From Hyphomonadaceae bacterium (GTDB taxonomy: Bacteria; Pseudomonadota; Alphaproteobacteria; Caulobacterales; Aquidulcibacteraceae): a DNA stretch of 64,000 nucleotides. How positions within the stretch are numbered: the first letter of the stretch is position 1; each line of letters begins with the position of its first letter. Of this stretch, positions 35,152-44,351 are shown in pieces. The notes below the pieces were generated by a model. The model was given only the letters and a program-made list of their open reading frames with translations, searched no databases and was not told where the DNA came from. The stretch is taken from the NCBI GenBank assembly GCA_019753105.1, contig JAIELJ010000004.1, forward strand, positions 186,001 to 250,000. Reading direction: 5' to 3'. A program made the translations under genes and the position numbers.

Positions 35152-35564
35152 AGTCGCTCCGTACGCTCCTGAAGATCGCCGAGCGTGATCTTGAAGCCTT
35201 GCGCCGGCAAATGGCGGCGCTGATTGCAGCGCAAAGCCAGATCGAAGATCGCATCGCCGGTCACGATCAAACCATCGCGCGCGAACAGGCGCTGGCGCAA
35301 CAGGACTATGAATCAGCGCGTATGTTCGGTGGTTATGCAGCAGCATCGCTTGTACGCCGTCGCGCCATGGAAAGTGAGCGCGATCTTCTTGGCGACGAAA
35401 TCGAGCGTCTCCGCGAGCTGATCAATGCCGCCCATGTCGAAGCACGCAAGTTCGAACGCTTGATCGAACTTGAAGAAGAGCGCGCAAAAAGGGCAGCCGA
35501 GAAGCGAGAAAACGCCGAGCTCGACGAGTTCGCGACCATGCGCGCCGCGCGCACCAGAGCGTGA
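35148..35564 (+). CDS. fliJ: flagellar export chaperone-like protein FliJ
   Basis: A 138-residue, largely helical and charged protein. Its coiled-coil heptads (e.g. [20 protein letters not shown] and [20 protein letters not shown]) and position directly after fliI identify FliJ, the stalk-like component that links FliI to FlhA. The GTG start at 35148 overlaps the fliI stop. Sequence conservation in this family is low, so the call rests partly on context. Confidence 0.85.
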   Translation: MKSLRTLLKIAERDLEALRRQMAALIAAQSQIEDRIAGHDQTIAREQALAQQDYESARMFGGYAAASLVRRRAMESERDLLGDEIERLRELINAAHVEARKFERLIELEEERAKRAAEKRENAELDEFATMRAARTRA

Positions 35565-35571
35565 GCGCGGC

Positions 35572-36204
35572 ATGATCAGCTACAAGCGTCGCTATTGGCT
35601 CTTCGCCGCGGCGCTTGCGGCGCTGGCCGGTTTCGCCGATGCAACGGCGTTCGTGCATCTTGGCGGCTATTTCGTCTCGTTCATGAGCGGAAACTCAACG
35701 CGCCTCGGTGTTGGCCTGGCGGAAGAGTGGGGGGCGGCCGCGCTCGCAGGTGGCCTGATCGCGCTCTTCGTGCTCGGCGTGATGATCGGTGCGCTCAGCA
35801 ATCGCGGCGGCGATCATGCCGGAAGCGTGCGCGTGCTTGTCGTCGTTAGCGCCGGCCTTGCTATCGCGGCGGTGTGCGCAAGCGTGAATGCGCCTGCATT
35901 CGCGATCGCCGCACTCGCTTGTGCGATGGGCGCTTTGAACGGCGTGTTTCAGCGCGACGGCGAAGTCTCTATTGCGATCACTTACATGACCGGCACGCTC
36001 GTGCGCATGGGGCGCGCCATGGCCGCTGCACTAACCGGTGGGCCGCGCTGGCATTGGGCGCCGTATCTTTTAGTGTGGACCGGCTTGGTAGCGGGCGCAG
36101 CTTTGGGCGCATTGAGCTACGCGGCGATTGGGTTGTTGGGTCTGTGGGGTGCTGCGCTCGCGGCGACAGTGCTAATGCTCGTTTTCGCGCGCATGCCGGC
36201 TTAA
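35572..36204 (+). CDS. DUF1275 (YoaK-like) membrane protein
   Basis: A 210-residue protein with six predicted membrane helices and the DUF1275 pattern: LAGFADATAFVHLGGYFVSFMSGNSTRLG near the N-terminus and ALNGVFQRDGEVSIAITYMTGTLVRMG later. YoaK-like proteins are of unknown function and are often near transport or stress genes. It starts 8 nt after fliJ and may be read with fliIJ. Its stop overlaps the flhG stop on the other strand (TTAA, 36201-36204). Confidence 0.85.
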   Translation: MISYKRRYWLFAAALAALAGFADATAFVHLGGYFVSFMSGNSTRLGVGLAEEWGAAALAGGLIALFVLGVMIGALSNRGGDHAGSVRVLVVVSAGLAIAAVCASVNAPAFAIAALACAMGALNGVFQRDGEVSIAITYMTGTLVRMGRAMAAALTGGPRWHWAPYLLVWTGLVAGAALGALSYAAIGLLGLWGAALAATVLMLVFARMPA

Positions 36205-37004
36205 GGCGCATTCAGCGTCTCGACGATCCGGATCACGTCTTCGTAGGCTTGGCTCTGCGGATGGCGGACCGGCAGCGGCGTTTGTGCGCGGATTGAATCC
36301 GGCACGCGCGTATCGCGGCAGACGACGCCGGCGAAGCGCGGCTTGAAGCCGAGATATTCGTTACACGCCATCGAGAACTGGTCGAACACCTTGCGGCCTT
36401 TGACGCGGTTCTCGGCCATATTGACGATCACCCACGGAACCATCTGCGAGCCTTGCAAACGCAAGAGCTTCACCATCGCGTACGCGTCGGTGAGCGCGGT
36501 GGGTTCCTCGGTGGTGACGAGGATGAGTTTATCGGCCGCGCGCGCAAAGCGCAGCACGGTCGGATCGATGCCGGCGGCAAGATCTAGAATGACGCGATCA
36601 TAATGCGGCGTGAGCTTGGTTAGCCCGGTGCAGATACGGCCAACCTCTTCAAGCTTCACCGCGCCTAGCGCGCCAGAGCCTGAGTGGCCTGCGATCAGAT
36701 CGAAGCCGCCATTGCGTCCGGGGCCGCCGAGCACCGGCGTCACCGCGGACTCTAGTTCGAGAAAGCCACGCACGACCGAGTGCACGTCGGCTGTCGGGCG
36801 AACGCCGAGTTGCACGTCGACGTTCGCAAGGCCGAGATCGCAATCGACCAGCAGCGCGCGTTGTCCTGCGCGGCCGAAGGCGATGGAGAGCATGGTCGAG
36901 AGCCACGTCTTGCCGACGCCGCCCTTGCCGGACGCGACGGCAAAGATCGGCGCTGCCCGCGTGCGCGGCAGCGTCTGTTCGGACAAGGCGTGTGGGCCTG
37001 ACAT
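36201..37004 (-). CDS. flhG: MinD/ParA-like flagellar ATPase FlhG
   Basis: A 267-residue deviant-Walker ATPase: FAVASGKGGVGKTWLSTMLSIAFG near residue 20, LLVDCDLGLANVDVQLG, LILDLAAGIDPTVLRFAR-type switch sequence and LVTTEEPTALTDAYAMVKLL. It matches FlhG/FleN/YlxH rather than chromosomal ParA, and it lies downstream of flhA on the same strand. FlhG sets flagellar number and position, usually with FlhF; no flhF is present between flhA and flhG here. Confidence 0.88.
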   Translation of the reverse strand: MSGPHALSEQTLPRTRAAPIFAVASGKGGVGKTWLSTMLSIAFGRAGQRALLVDCDLGLANVDVQLGVRPTADVHSVVRGFLELESAVTPVLGGPGRNGGFDLIAGHSGSGALGAVKLEEVGRICTGLTKLTPHYDRVILDLAAGIDPTVLRFARAADKLILVTTEEPTALTDAYAMVKLLRLQGSQMVPWVIVNMAENRVKGRKVFDQFSMACNEYLGFKPRFAGVVCRDTRVPDSIRAQTPLPVRHPQSQAYEDVIRIVETLNAP

Positions 37005-37073
37005 GCCCCAGATATGCGCGCTGAGTCGTTTCGCGGTGGTTAGCGGGATTGTTCGAAATGGTTAACGCCGACT

Positions 37074-37127
37074 AAAGGAGCGCGGGCCTTCAGGCCCGCA
37101 TGCGCGTCTGAAGGCGCGCGGTCCTTT
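37074..37127. repeat. palindromic element after flhA (related to that at 45133)
   Basis: Arms at 37074-37093 and 37108-37127 are inverted copies matching at 18 of 20 positions (AAAGGAGCGCGGGCCTTCAG on the left). The left arm also contains a perfect hairpin, GCGGGCC-TTCA-GGCCCGC (37082-37099). The core GGAGCGCGGGC is shared with the palindrome at 45133-45228. It begins just past the flhA stop and may also act as a terminator on the minus strand (stem followed by CTCCTTTAG). Confidence 0.65.
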
Positions 37128-37128
37128 G

Positions 37129-39222
37129 TTAAACCTGCCCCATCGCCTTGAGCCGCACCTTTGCGTGCACTTCACTCTGCCCCAGCACGATCGTTGATGG
37201 CCGGAAGCGTTCGATCAGTGAGCGCACGAAGGGGCGGATGCCGGGGGAGGTGAGCAGGATTGGCGTCTCGCCGAGTTGCGCGGCTTTCTCGAAGGCAGCG
37301 CGGACGTCGGCGACGAAATCGTGCAGCTTCGAAGGCGCGAGCGCGAGTTGGCGATGCTGTCCTTCGCCGATGAGCGATTCCGCGAACGCTTGCTCCCATG
37401 TCGGGGAAAGCGAGATGATCGGCAGCGAGCCGTCCATGTTGCGGTGCTGGTAGCAAATCTGACGCGCCAGACGCGCACGGACGTGCTCGGTGATGAGCAC
37501 CAGATCGTGCATGGCGGGTGCGGCTTCGGCGATGGCTTCGATAATCGCTGTGAGATCGCGGATTGAAACGCGTTCCTTGAGTAGGTTCTGCAGAATGCGC
37601 TGAATGCCAGACCACGAGACGTGCGCAGGCGCGACATCGTCGAGCAGGGTTTGCGTATCCTTCGGCAGATCCTTGATGAGCTTCTTCACTTCTGCGAACG
37701 TGAGGAGCTCGGCCATGTGCTCCTTGATCACTTCGGTGAGATGCGTTGCGAGAACGGTCGCGGGATCGACAACCGTGTAGCCACGGAAGCTCGCTTCCTC
37801 GCGCGCGCGCTCGTCGACCCATTTTGCGTCAAGCCCGAACGCCGGCTCTTTCACGTCTTCGCCGGGCAGTGCTACGCCTTTGCCTGTTGGATCCATCGCG
37901 AGCAGTGCGCCGATCTTCAGCTTGCCTTCGCCGGCTTCCATTTCGCGGATGCGGATTTGGTAGCGCTCTGGCTGAAGCTGGACGTTGTCCAAGATGCGCA
38001 CGCTCGGCATCACGAAGCCGTATTCCTGGGCCAGCGTTTTGCGCAGCGCTTTGATCTGATCCGTGAGCCTGCGGCCTTGCACGTCGTTGATCAGCGGCAG
38101 CAGCGAGAAGCCAAGCTCGATGCGTACGTCGTCCATCGCCAGCGACGATTGCGGCGTCTCTTCAACCGGGGCTGAAGGCGAGGCAGCTTCGGCGGCGGAC
38201 GTTGCGATCGCTTTTTGGTTCGCTTGCCGCAAGCGCCACGCCAACAATCCCGCCGCGAACGCCAAGATGAAGAACGGGATTTTCGGCATGCCCGGCAGCA
38301 GAGCAACGGCGAGCGCGCACGCAGCCACGACGCCGAGTGCTACGGGGTAGGAGGCGAGCTGCTTTGCCAGCGCTTTGTCTGCCGCACCATCAATGCCGGC
38401 CTTCGTCACCAACAGGCCAGCTGCGACGGACACGATCAGCGCCGGGATTTGCGTGACAAGTCCGTCGCCGACGCTGAGCAGCGTATAGGTGTGGCCTGCT
38501 TCAGCGAAGTCCATGCCATGCGACACGACCCCGATGATGATGCCGCCGATAATGTTGATGAACAGGATGAGCAGGCCAGCAATCGCATCGCCACGCACGA
38601 ACTTCGAGGCGCCGTCCATGGCCCCGAAGAACGAGCTCTCGTCCTCTAATGCCTTACGCCGCTCGCGTGCTTGCTGCTCGTTGATCAGGCCGGACGATAG
38701 ATCGGCGTCGACCGCCATCTGCTTGCCGGGCATCGCGTCCAAGGTGAAGCGGGCTGCGACTTCCGCAATCCGTGTCGAACCTTTGGTGATGACGACGAAG
38801 TTCACGATCACCAAAATCGCAAACACGATCACGCCGATTACGAACTCGCCGCTCATCACGAAGCTCGCGAACGCTGCGATGACTTCGCCCGCCGCATGTT
38901 CACCGGTATGACCGTTGGCCAAGATGAGGCGTGTCGATGCGATGTTGAGCGCCAGCCGCAGCAGCGTGGCTAGCAAGAGCACCGATGGAAAAGACGTGAA
39001 TTCCAACGGCTTTTTGATCATCAGCGCTGTCATCAGCACGAGGATCGAGAGAATGATCGAGACCGCCAGCAGCATGTCCAGCAAGAACGGCGGCAGCGGC
39101 ACCAGCATGATTGCGAGAATGCCAAGCACGCCGATGGCGAGCGCGATTTCGCCACGCATGACGAAGCCGCGCAGGACGCCGAACGAAAGATCGTTGCCTT
39201 GTGGCTGTGCCGCGTCGGTCAT
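37129..39222 (-). CDS. flhA: flagellar export gate protein FlhA
   Basis: A 697-residue export gate protein. The N-terminal half has about eight membrane segments and the FHIPEP signature (ITKGSTRIAEVAARFTLDAM followed by PGKQMAVDADLSSGLI). The C-terminal cytosolic domain has LGFSLLPLINDVQG, FGLDAKWVDERAREEASFRG, YTVVDPATVLATHLTEVIKE and the TSPGIRPFVRSLIERF end. It forms the nonameric ring that receives export substrates from FliI/FliJ. It starts 5 nt after the flbD stop. Confidence 0.97.
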   Translation of the reverse strand: MTDAAQPQGNDLSFGVLRGFVMRGEIALAIGVLGILAIMLVPLPPFLLDMLLAVSIILSILVLMTALMIKKPLEFTSFPSVLLLATLLRLALNIASTRLILANGHTGEHAAGEVIAAFASFVMSGEFVIGVIVFAILVIVNFVVITKGSTRIAEVAARFTLDAMPGKQMAVDADLSSGLINEQQARERRKALEDESSFFGAMDGASKFVRGDAIAGLLILFINIIGGIIIGVVSHGMDFAEAGHTYTLLSVGDGLVTQIPALIVSVAAGLLVTKAGIDGAADKALAKQLASYPVALGVVAACALAVALLPGMPKIPFFILAFAAGLLAWRLRQANQKAIATSAAEAASPSAPVEETPQSSLAMDDVRIELGFSLLPLINDVQGRRLTDQIKALRKTLAQEYGFVMPSVRILDNVQLQPERYQIRIREMEAGEGKLKIGALLAMDPTGKGVALPGEDVKEPAFGLDAKWVDERAREEASFRGYTVVDPATVLATHLTEVIKEHMAELLTFAEVKKLIKDLPKDTQTLLDDVAPAHVSWSGIQRILQNLLKERVSIRDLTAIIEAIAEAAPAMHDLVLITEHVRARLARQICYQHRNMDGSLPIISLSPTWEQAFAESLIGEGQHRQLALAPSKLHDFVADVRAAFEKAAQLGETPILLTSPGIRPFVRSLIERFRPSTIVLGQSEVHAKVRLKAMGQV

Positions 39223-39227
39223 CTAGC

Positions 39228-40577
39228 TTAAGCCGCCTGGCCGGTTGGCGGTGGCGGGATGCGCATGCCGTCGTCGGAATATTGCTTTAGCTTGTTGCGC
39301 AGCGTGCGGATCGAGATGCCGAGAATATTTGCGGCATGCGTCCTGTTGCCGAGGCAATGCGTCAGCGTTTCGAGAATGAGATCCTGTTCGACATCTGCAA
39401 CGGTGCGCCCAACCAACGCGCGGGCCGCTGCCTGACCCGCTTCGATCGCTGCACCCACATCGTTGCGGCCCACCGGCGCGCCGTCCGGCTGGCGGATTGC
39501 GTCAGCCCCGACATCCTCGCCCTTGGTGAGCAGCACTGCGCGGTGCATGGCGTTCTCGAGTTCACGCACATTGCCTGGCCATTTGTGCGCCAGCACTTGC
39601 GCCATGCCCTCTTTAGAGAGACGGCGCGCAGGCCGGCCATTGGCGCGCGCGTATTTATCGATGAAGAATTGCGCCAGAGCTGCGAGATCGTCTTTGCGTT
39701 CGCGCAGCGGCGGGATGCGCAGGTTCACGACGTTCAGGCGATAGAGCAGATCCTCGCGAAACTCGCCATCACGCACGCTTTGCGCCAAGTCGCGGTTCGA
39801 CGTTGCGAGCACGCGGATGTTGACCGGCACGGGCTTTGTGCCGCCGACGCGATCAATCACGCGTTCCTGCAACGCCCGAAGCAGCTTCGATTGCAGGCGC
39901 AGATCCATTTCCGAGATTTCGTCGAGCAGCAATGTGCCGCCGTCGGCCTCTTCGAACTTGCCGATGCGGCGCGCGATAGCGCCGGTGAACGAACCTTTTT
40001 CGTGGCCGAAGAGTTCGCTCTCGAGCAATTGCTCGGGGATCGCTGCGCAGTTGACGGCGATGAATGCCTTTGCCGCCCGGTCGGACTTCTTGTGAACGTA
40101 GCGCGCCAGCACTTCCTTGCCGACGCCGCTTTCGCCGGTGATCATGATCGAGGCGTCCGACGGTGCGATCTGGTCAGCCATCGATAGAACGTGCTTCATC
40201 GAAGCATCTTCGGCGATGAGCTGGCGATCGTCGTTGCACACGGCGGCCAGAACAGCTGCGATCAGCTCCGGATCGGGCGGCAACGAGATGTACTCGCGCG
40301 CGCCCGCGCGGATTGCACGCGCAGCCATCGAGGGATCGATGCCGACGCCGGCAGCAACAATCGGCACGACAATGTGTTCGGCTTCGTTCGCCGCGAGCAG
40401 GGTACGGATGTCGAGCGTGGCATCGACCATCAGCAGGTCGGCGCCGCGGCCGGTGCGCAGCGCCGTGGTCGCTTGCTCAATCGTGTCGACGTGCTGAACC
40501 TTCGCGCCAAGCGTCATGGCAATGCGCGTGGCGGCGGAGATTTGGCCGCCCAACGGGCCAACGATCAGAAGACGCAT
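39228..40577 (-). CDS. flbD: sigma-54-dependent flagellar regulator FlbD
   Basis: A 449-residue enhancer-binding protein. A degenerate receiver-like domain (LLMVDATLDIRTLLAANEAEH) lacks the normal acidic pocket. The AAA+ domain has GESGVGKEVLARYVH, the sigma-54 contact loop GSFTGAIARR, and GGTLLLDEISEMDLRLQSKLL. A Fis-type helix-turn-helix ends the protein (GNRTHAANILGISIRTLRNKL). Its place after fliF-fliG-fliH-fliN marks it as FlbD. I chose the ATG at 40577 because GGGGAG lies 7 nt upstream; the ATG at 40583 would be only 1 nt from it. Confidence 0.94.
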   Translation of the reverse strand: MRLLIVGPLGGQISAATRIAMTLGAKVQHVDTIEQATTALRTGRGADLLMVDATLDIRTLLAANEAEHIVVPIVAAGVGIDPSMAARAIRAGAREYISLPPDPELIAAVLAAVCNDDRQLIAEDASMKHVLSMADQIAPSDASIMITGESGVGKEVLARYVHKKSDRAAKAFIAVNCAAIPEQLLESELFGHEKGSFTGAIARRIGKFEEADGGTLLLDEISEMDLRLQSKLLRALQERVIDRVGGTKPVPVNIRVLATSNRDLAQSVRDGEFREDLLYRLNVVNLRIPPLRERKDDLAALAQFFIDKYARANGRPARRLSKEGMAQVLAHKWPGNVRELENAMHRAVLLTKGEDVGADAIRQPDGAPVGRNDVGAAIEAGQAAARALVGRTVADVEQDLILETLTHCLGNRTHAANILGISIRTLRNKLKQYSDDGMRIPPPPTGQAA

Positions 40578-40597
40578 GCTCATTCTCCCCGCGCCGC

Positions 40598-40912
40598 TTA
40601 AGCGGCGTCGCCGTCTTTGATGATTTCCGTCATGGTCACGCCAAGCCGCTCATCAACGATGACGACTTCGCCGCGCGCGACGAGACGGTTGTTCACGTAA
40701 ATGTCGATCGCTTCGCCGACCTTGCGGTCGAGCTCGATCACCGAGCCACGTGTGAGCCGCAGTAGTGACGCGACATCGAGATTGGAGCGCCCAAGTACGG
40801 CCTGAATGTTGACCGGCACATCATAAACCGGCGCGAGCTGGGCTGCGCCTTGTTCGATGTCTTGCACGGGCAGATCAGTGGCAGTGAATTCGTCGAGTTT
40901 GAGATCGCTCAT
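40598..40912 (-). CDS. fliN: flagellar motor switch protein FliN
   Basis: A 104-residue SpoA-domain protein: YDVPVNIQAVLGRSNLDVASLLRLTRGSVIELDRKVGEAIDIYVN followed by NRLVARGEVVIVDERLGVTMTEII, the complete FliN/FliM C-terminal fold. FliN forms the lower C-ring and binds FliH. I chose the ATG at 40912 (MSDLKLDEF), which has GAGGCG upstream, over a TTG that would overlap fliH. Confidence 0.94.
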   Translation of the reverse strand: MSDLKLDEFTATDLPVQDIEQGAAQLAPVYDVPVNIQAVLGRSNLDVASLLRLTRGSVIELDRKVGEAIDIYVNNRLVARGEVVIVDERLGVTMTEIIKDGDAA

Positions 40913-40920
40913 GGGTCGCC

Positions 40921-41526
40921 TCAAGAAGTCGTTTGCGACGCAAGCGCTGCGTCGATCAGGGTTTGAATGCGTTCGGCAGCTTCAGCAGGGCTCAGATGGA
41001 TGACGCCATCTGACCAATCGATCGAGACTTCGCCCGCGCGGAGGCCAGGCTGCGCGCGCACAAGAATTGCACCGGCATAGGCATGGGTCTCGCACATCTC
41101 TTCGATGCGCGGCTTGAGCTTGTCGCATGCCTCGGGCGAGAGTTTCACAAGTAAGCGGGGCTGATGGCGCAGCGTATCCATTGCGGCCTCGATCGCTGCC
41201 GCTGCACGTTCCTCACCGAACGCCGAAAGCGCTGCGTCCGCAATCTTGTTGGCGGAAGCGAAGGCGATGTTAGCCGCCTCGGCCCGCATGGCTTGGCTTT
41301 CTGCATCGAGCCGATGCAGCACGGCGGACGCAGCATCGGCTATGGCTTGCAACGCGGCCGCAGTCTGGCGTTCTGCTTGCGCTAGTGCGTCCTGCTTGCC
41401 GCGCTCGTAGGCGGCGTTGCACGCAGTTTCAATCTCCTCGGGTGTGAGGCGCTTCGGCGCGTCCTTCACGATCGCGCCATCTGGCGTGAACTCGGTTTCG
41501 AAGGCGTATTTGCGGATTTGAGTCAT
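40921..41526 (-). CDS. fliH: flagellar assembly protein FliH (FlbE)
   Basis: A 201-residue helical protein in the position of Caulobacter flbE/fliH, between fliG and fliN. A long Ala/Glu-rich helix (YERGKQDALAQAERQTAAAL) is followed by a FliH-like C-terminal domain (LLVKLSPEACDKLKPRIEEM, RAQPGLRAGEVSIDWSDGVI). FliH regulates the FliI ATPase and docks it to FliN. The ATG shares a base with the fliG stop (TGATG). Confidence 0.85.
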   Translation of the reverse strand: MTQIRKYAFETEFTPDGAIVKDAPKRLTPEEIETACNAAYERGKQDALAQAERQTAAALQAIADAASAVLHRLDAESQAMRAEAANIAFASANKIADAALSAFGEERAAAAIEAAMDTLRHQPRLLVKLSPEACDKLKPRIEEMCETHAYAGAILVRAQPGLRAGEVSIDWSDGVIHLSPAEAAERIQTLIDAALASQTTS

Positions 41527-42557
41527 CAATAGATCAACTCATCATCGGCTTTACCGTCCGCCAGGACGATCTCGCCGCGCGCCGCGAGTTCTTTGGCTTG
41601 CGCCACCATGCGCGCTTGTGCGGCGTCGACATCCTTGAGCCGGACAGGGCCCATCGAAGCCATGTCTTCCTTCAGCAGCTTGCCGCCGCGCTCGGACATG
41701 TTGGTGAAGAAGAGATTGCGCAAAGAGTCAGAGGCGCCTTTGAGGCCAAGCGCCAAATCGCTCTTATCGACCGCGCGTAGCAACGTCTGGATCCCGCCGG
41801 AATCGAGCTTACCGAGATCTTCGAAGACGAACATCAGCGCCTTGATGCGATCGGCGCTGTCGCGGCTCTTTCCTTCTAGAGAGCTGATAAAGCGCGACTC
41901 GGTTTGGCGATCGAAGTTGTTGAAAATCTCGGCCATGAGTTCGTGGCTGTCACGCTTGGAGGTGCGCGCGACGTTTGACATGAACTCGGTCCGTAGCGTC
42001 GTTTCGATCTTGTCGAGGATGTCACGTTGCACCGGCTCCATCGCCAGCATGCGCAGAATGCATTCCGCTGCGAAGTCTCCAGGCAGCTCGGCCAGCACTT
42101 TCGCAGCGTGCTCAGGGCGCACCTTCGCCAAGACGACGGCGACCGTTTGCGGATACTCGTTCTTCAAATAATTCGCGAGCACGGCCTCGTTGACGTTGCC
42201 GAGCTTGTCCCAAATGTTCTTGCCGGCGGGGCCGCGGATTTCCTCCATCAGCCCGTCGAGTTTGTCTTTCGGCAGAATGTTGGCGAGCATGCGCTGGGTC
42301 TGATCGAGCGAGCCCATCACCGCGCCTGCGCCCGACATGCGCTGCACGAATTCCTGCACAACTGCTTCGACAACGGCCGACGGCACCATGCCAAGCTGCG
42401 CCATTGCCTGCGAGACTTCTTTGATCTCTTCTTCGTCGAGCAACGCCCAAAGCTGCTTTGCCTCTTCGCCCAAGCTCATCAGCACGATCGCAGACTTCTC
42501 GGCGCCGGTGAAGCGCGAGAGGTCGACGTTGGCTTCGGATTTGACTAGTGCGTTCAT
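41526..42557 (-). CDS. fliG: flagellar motor switch protein FliG
   Basis: A 343-residue FliG with all three domains: [25 protein letters not shown] (FliF-binding), [29 protein letters not shown] (the middle EHPQT-like motif), and the C-terminal torque domain with [31 protein letters not shown] and [28 protein letters not shown]. The charged torque helix residues are present. It starts 3 nt after the fliF stop. Confidence 0.97.
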   Translation of the reverse strand: MNALVKSEANVDLSRFTGAEKSAIVLMSLGEEAKQLWALLDEEEIKEVSQAMAQLGMVPSAVVEAVVQEFVQRMSGAGAVMGSLDQTQRMLANILPKDKLDGLMEEIRGPAGKNIWDKLGNVNEAVLANYLKNEYPQTVAVVLAKVRPEHAAKVLAELPGDFAAECILRMLAMEPVQRDILDKIETTLRTEFMSNVARTSKRDSHELMAEIFNNFDRQTESRFISSLEGKSRDSADRIKALMFVFEDLGKLDSGGIQTLLRAVDKSDLALGLKGASDSLRNLFFTNMSERGGKLLKEDMASMGPVRLKDVDAAQARMVAQAKELAARGEIVLADGKADDELIY

Positions 42558-42560
42558 GAT

Positions 42561-44168
42561 CTAGAGTGCGTTGTTCAACCAGCCGCGAATGATTTGCGCG
42601 GATTCATCAGGATGTTGCGAGACGACTTCCGCGACCTTCTTGGCGGCGGTCTGCCGCACGCCGATCTGCGTTACATCAATGCCGGGATCGCCCGCGCCGC
42701 CGTCCGGCGCGGGTAGCGCCGCCATCGCGCCGCCACCGCCGGGCAGTGCTGGCACGCCGCCGCCAGCGGGCGCTTCGGCGCTCGCGCCGCCGCGCATCAG
42801 GCCGCCAATCAACGGGCGCAAGACGAAGAATACGAAGGCCAAGGCCGCGAGCAGGGCGGCGACGATCTCGATGATGCGCATGGTATCGAGATTGCCGAGG
42901 AAGTCGAACATGCCCGGCGCAGCCGCCTCACCCATTGGCACAGCACGAGCGAACTGCGTGTTGACGACCTCGATCGTGTCGCCGCGCTCTTGGTTGAAAC
43001 CGACAGCGGAGCGAACCAGCGCCGTCAAGCGCTGCATTTCCTCTTCGCTGCGCGGCGCGTAAGTAGCGGCAGCACCATCAGCGCCAGGCGTCATCACGCC
43101 GTCGACAGCAACGGCGACCGAGAGCCGGCGTATACGTCCGCCTTCGCTTACCTCGGTACGCGTCGTGCGCGAGATTTCGTAGTTGATGGTCTCGCTGCTG
43201 GTCGTGTTCTCGTCGCCGCCGCCCGAGCCGCTCGTGCTCCCGGTGGCGTCCGGAATGTTTGCGCCGGCTGTGGCGCCTTGCGAAGCGTCGCCGCTTGAGG
43301 AGGCTTCCTCGCTCGATGTGGTCGAGCGAACGACGCGGCCTTCCGGATCGAAACGTTCGGAGGTTTCGGAGACGCGGCTGAAATCCATATCGGCCGTCAC
43401 TTGCACCCGCGCATTGCCTTGGCCGACGACGCCTTCGACGATGTCGGTGACGGTGCGGCGAATGCGATCCTCGGTGGCGGATTGGCGCGCATCGACACCT
43501 TCAGCGTCAACGCCATCGGCCGTCGCGGGGGCCGCGAGCAGGCGGCCTGCTTCATCGAGAATAGTGACGCGATTGGCCGTGAGTCCCGGCGTTGCGCTGG
43601 CGACCAGGTTGCGGATGGCGCGTACTTGGCCGGGCGTCAGTTCATCGCGGCGCAGCTGCAGCACGATCGAAGCGGAGGGCTGCTCGGTCTCGCGGGCGAA
43701 GAGTTGCCGTTCCGGCAGAACCAAGTGCACCCGCGCTGACGAGATGCCGTCGAGCGAGCCGATCGTACGCGCCAGCTCGCCTTCGAGCGCGCGCAGGCGG
43801 TTAATGTTCTGTTGAAACTGGGTTTGGCCGAGCGCATCCGGTTCGTCGAAAATCTCGTAGCCGATCGAGCCGCGCGAGGGCAGGCCCTCGGCCGAGAGCA
43901 TCATCCGCGCATCGAGCACTTGCGAGCGCGCCACATAGATAGAGCCGCCGTCGCCGCGCATTTCGTACGGGATGTCAGCCGCTTCGAGGCGCTGGGTGAT
44001 TTCCGCCGCTTCGCGCATTTCGACGCCGGCGAACAGCAGCGCCTTTTCTTCGCCGCCCATCCTGAAGACGAGCGTAAAGAGCAGGGCCGCGGCCACAGCC
44101 GTAATGGCGAGCGCAGCAAACAGCCGCGTCGGTCCCGCCTTTAGCAACAGCTGAGTGAGATTGTTCAC
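42561..44168 (-). CDS. fliF: flagellar MS-ring protein FliF
   Basis: A FliF of about 535 residues. There is an N-terminal membrane segment (LFAALAITAVAAALLFTLVF), YscJ-type ring-building domains (MREAAEITQRLEAADIPYEM, MMLSAEGLPSRGSIGYEIFD, QFQQNINRLRALEGELARTI), a Ser/Gly-rich variable region, a second membrane segment (IVAALLAALAFVFFVLRPLI) and a C-terminal FliG-binding tail (VAEVVSQHPDESAQIIRGWL). I chose the GTG at 44168 because GAGG lies 6 nt upstream; a GTG at 44183 is possible. It is the first gene of the fliF-G-H-N-flbD operon. Confidence 0.93.
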   Translation of the reverse strand: MNNLTQLLLKAGPTRLFAALAITAVAAALLFTLVFRMGGEEKALLFAGVEMREAAEITQRLEAADIPYEMRGDGGSIYVARSQVLDARMMLSAEGLPSRGSIGYEIFDEPDALGQTQFQQNINRLRALEGELARTIGSLDGISSARVHLVLPERQLFARETEQPSASIVLQLRRDELTPGQVRAIRNLVASATPGLTANRVTILDEAGRLLAAPATADGVDAEGVDARQSATEDRIRRTVTDIVEGVVGQGNARVQVTADMDFSRVSETSERFDPEGRVVRSTTSSEEASSSGDASQGATAGANIPDATGSTSGSGGGDENTTSSETINYEISRTTRTEVSEGGRIRRLSVAVAVDGVMTPGADGAAATYAPRSEEEMQRLTALVRSAVGFNQERGDTIEVVNTQFARAVPMGEAAAPGMFDFLGNLDTMRIIEIVAALLAALAFVFFVLRPLIGGLMRGGASAEAPAGGGVPALPGGGGAMAALPAPDGGAGDPGIDVTQIGVRQTAAKKVAEVVSQHPDESAQIIRGWLNNAL

Positions 44169-44197
44169 GCCCGCCCTCTGCACACACGCACGGCGCG

Positions 44198-44271
44198 TTT
44201 GCCCACAGAATCACTGGGCAAATATCGCCGGTCGGCAGAAATTGCCCGGTGGGCAGTGAAACAAACGTAAA
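44198..44271 (-). promoter_or_regulatory. fliF upstream region: dyads, GANTC, ftr-like and CtrA-like sites
   Basis: TTTGCCCA (44198-44205) and TGGGCAAA (44215-44222) form a perfect dyad with a GAATC (44208-44212) in its spacer. At 44233-44247, CGGCAGAAATTGCCC matches the element found at the fliK/flgK promoters (12 of 15 to the copy at 51794). On the minus strand, 44256-44271 reads TTTA-N7-TTCA, a weak CtrA-box (TTAA-N7-TTAA). In Caulobacter, CtrA activates and FlbD represses fliF, which fits; the assignments are inference. Confidence 0.45.
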
Positions 44272-44276
44272 TGCGC

Positions 44277-44306
44277 AAAGGCCCACGCCGCGAGGCGAGG
44301 GCCTTT
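44277..44306 (-). terminator. probable terminator downstream of sciP
   Basis: AAAGGCCC/GGGCCTTT arms plus an inner CGCC/GGCG with one A-A mismatch and a GCGA loop. On the minus strand the stem ends in TTT, so the U-run is short. It lies 45 nt after the sciP stop and upstream of the fliF promoter elements. Confidence 0.5.
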
Positions 44307-44351
44307 GGAAAGCTCGAGGACTGACAATCCGCGCCTCAGCGCGGCGCTATA

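Noticed and set aside
40577-40583. Upstream ATG at 40583 as flbD start
   Set aside because: Only 1 nt separates it from the GGGGAG site, whereas the ATG at 40577 has normal spacing.
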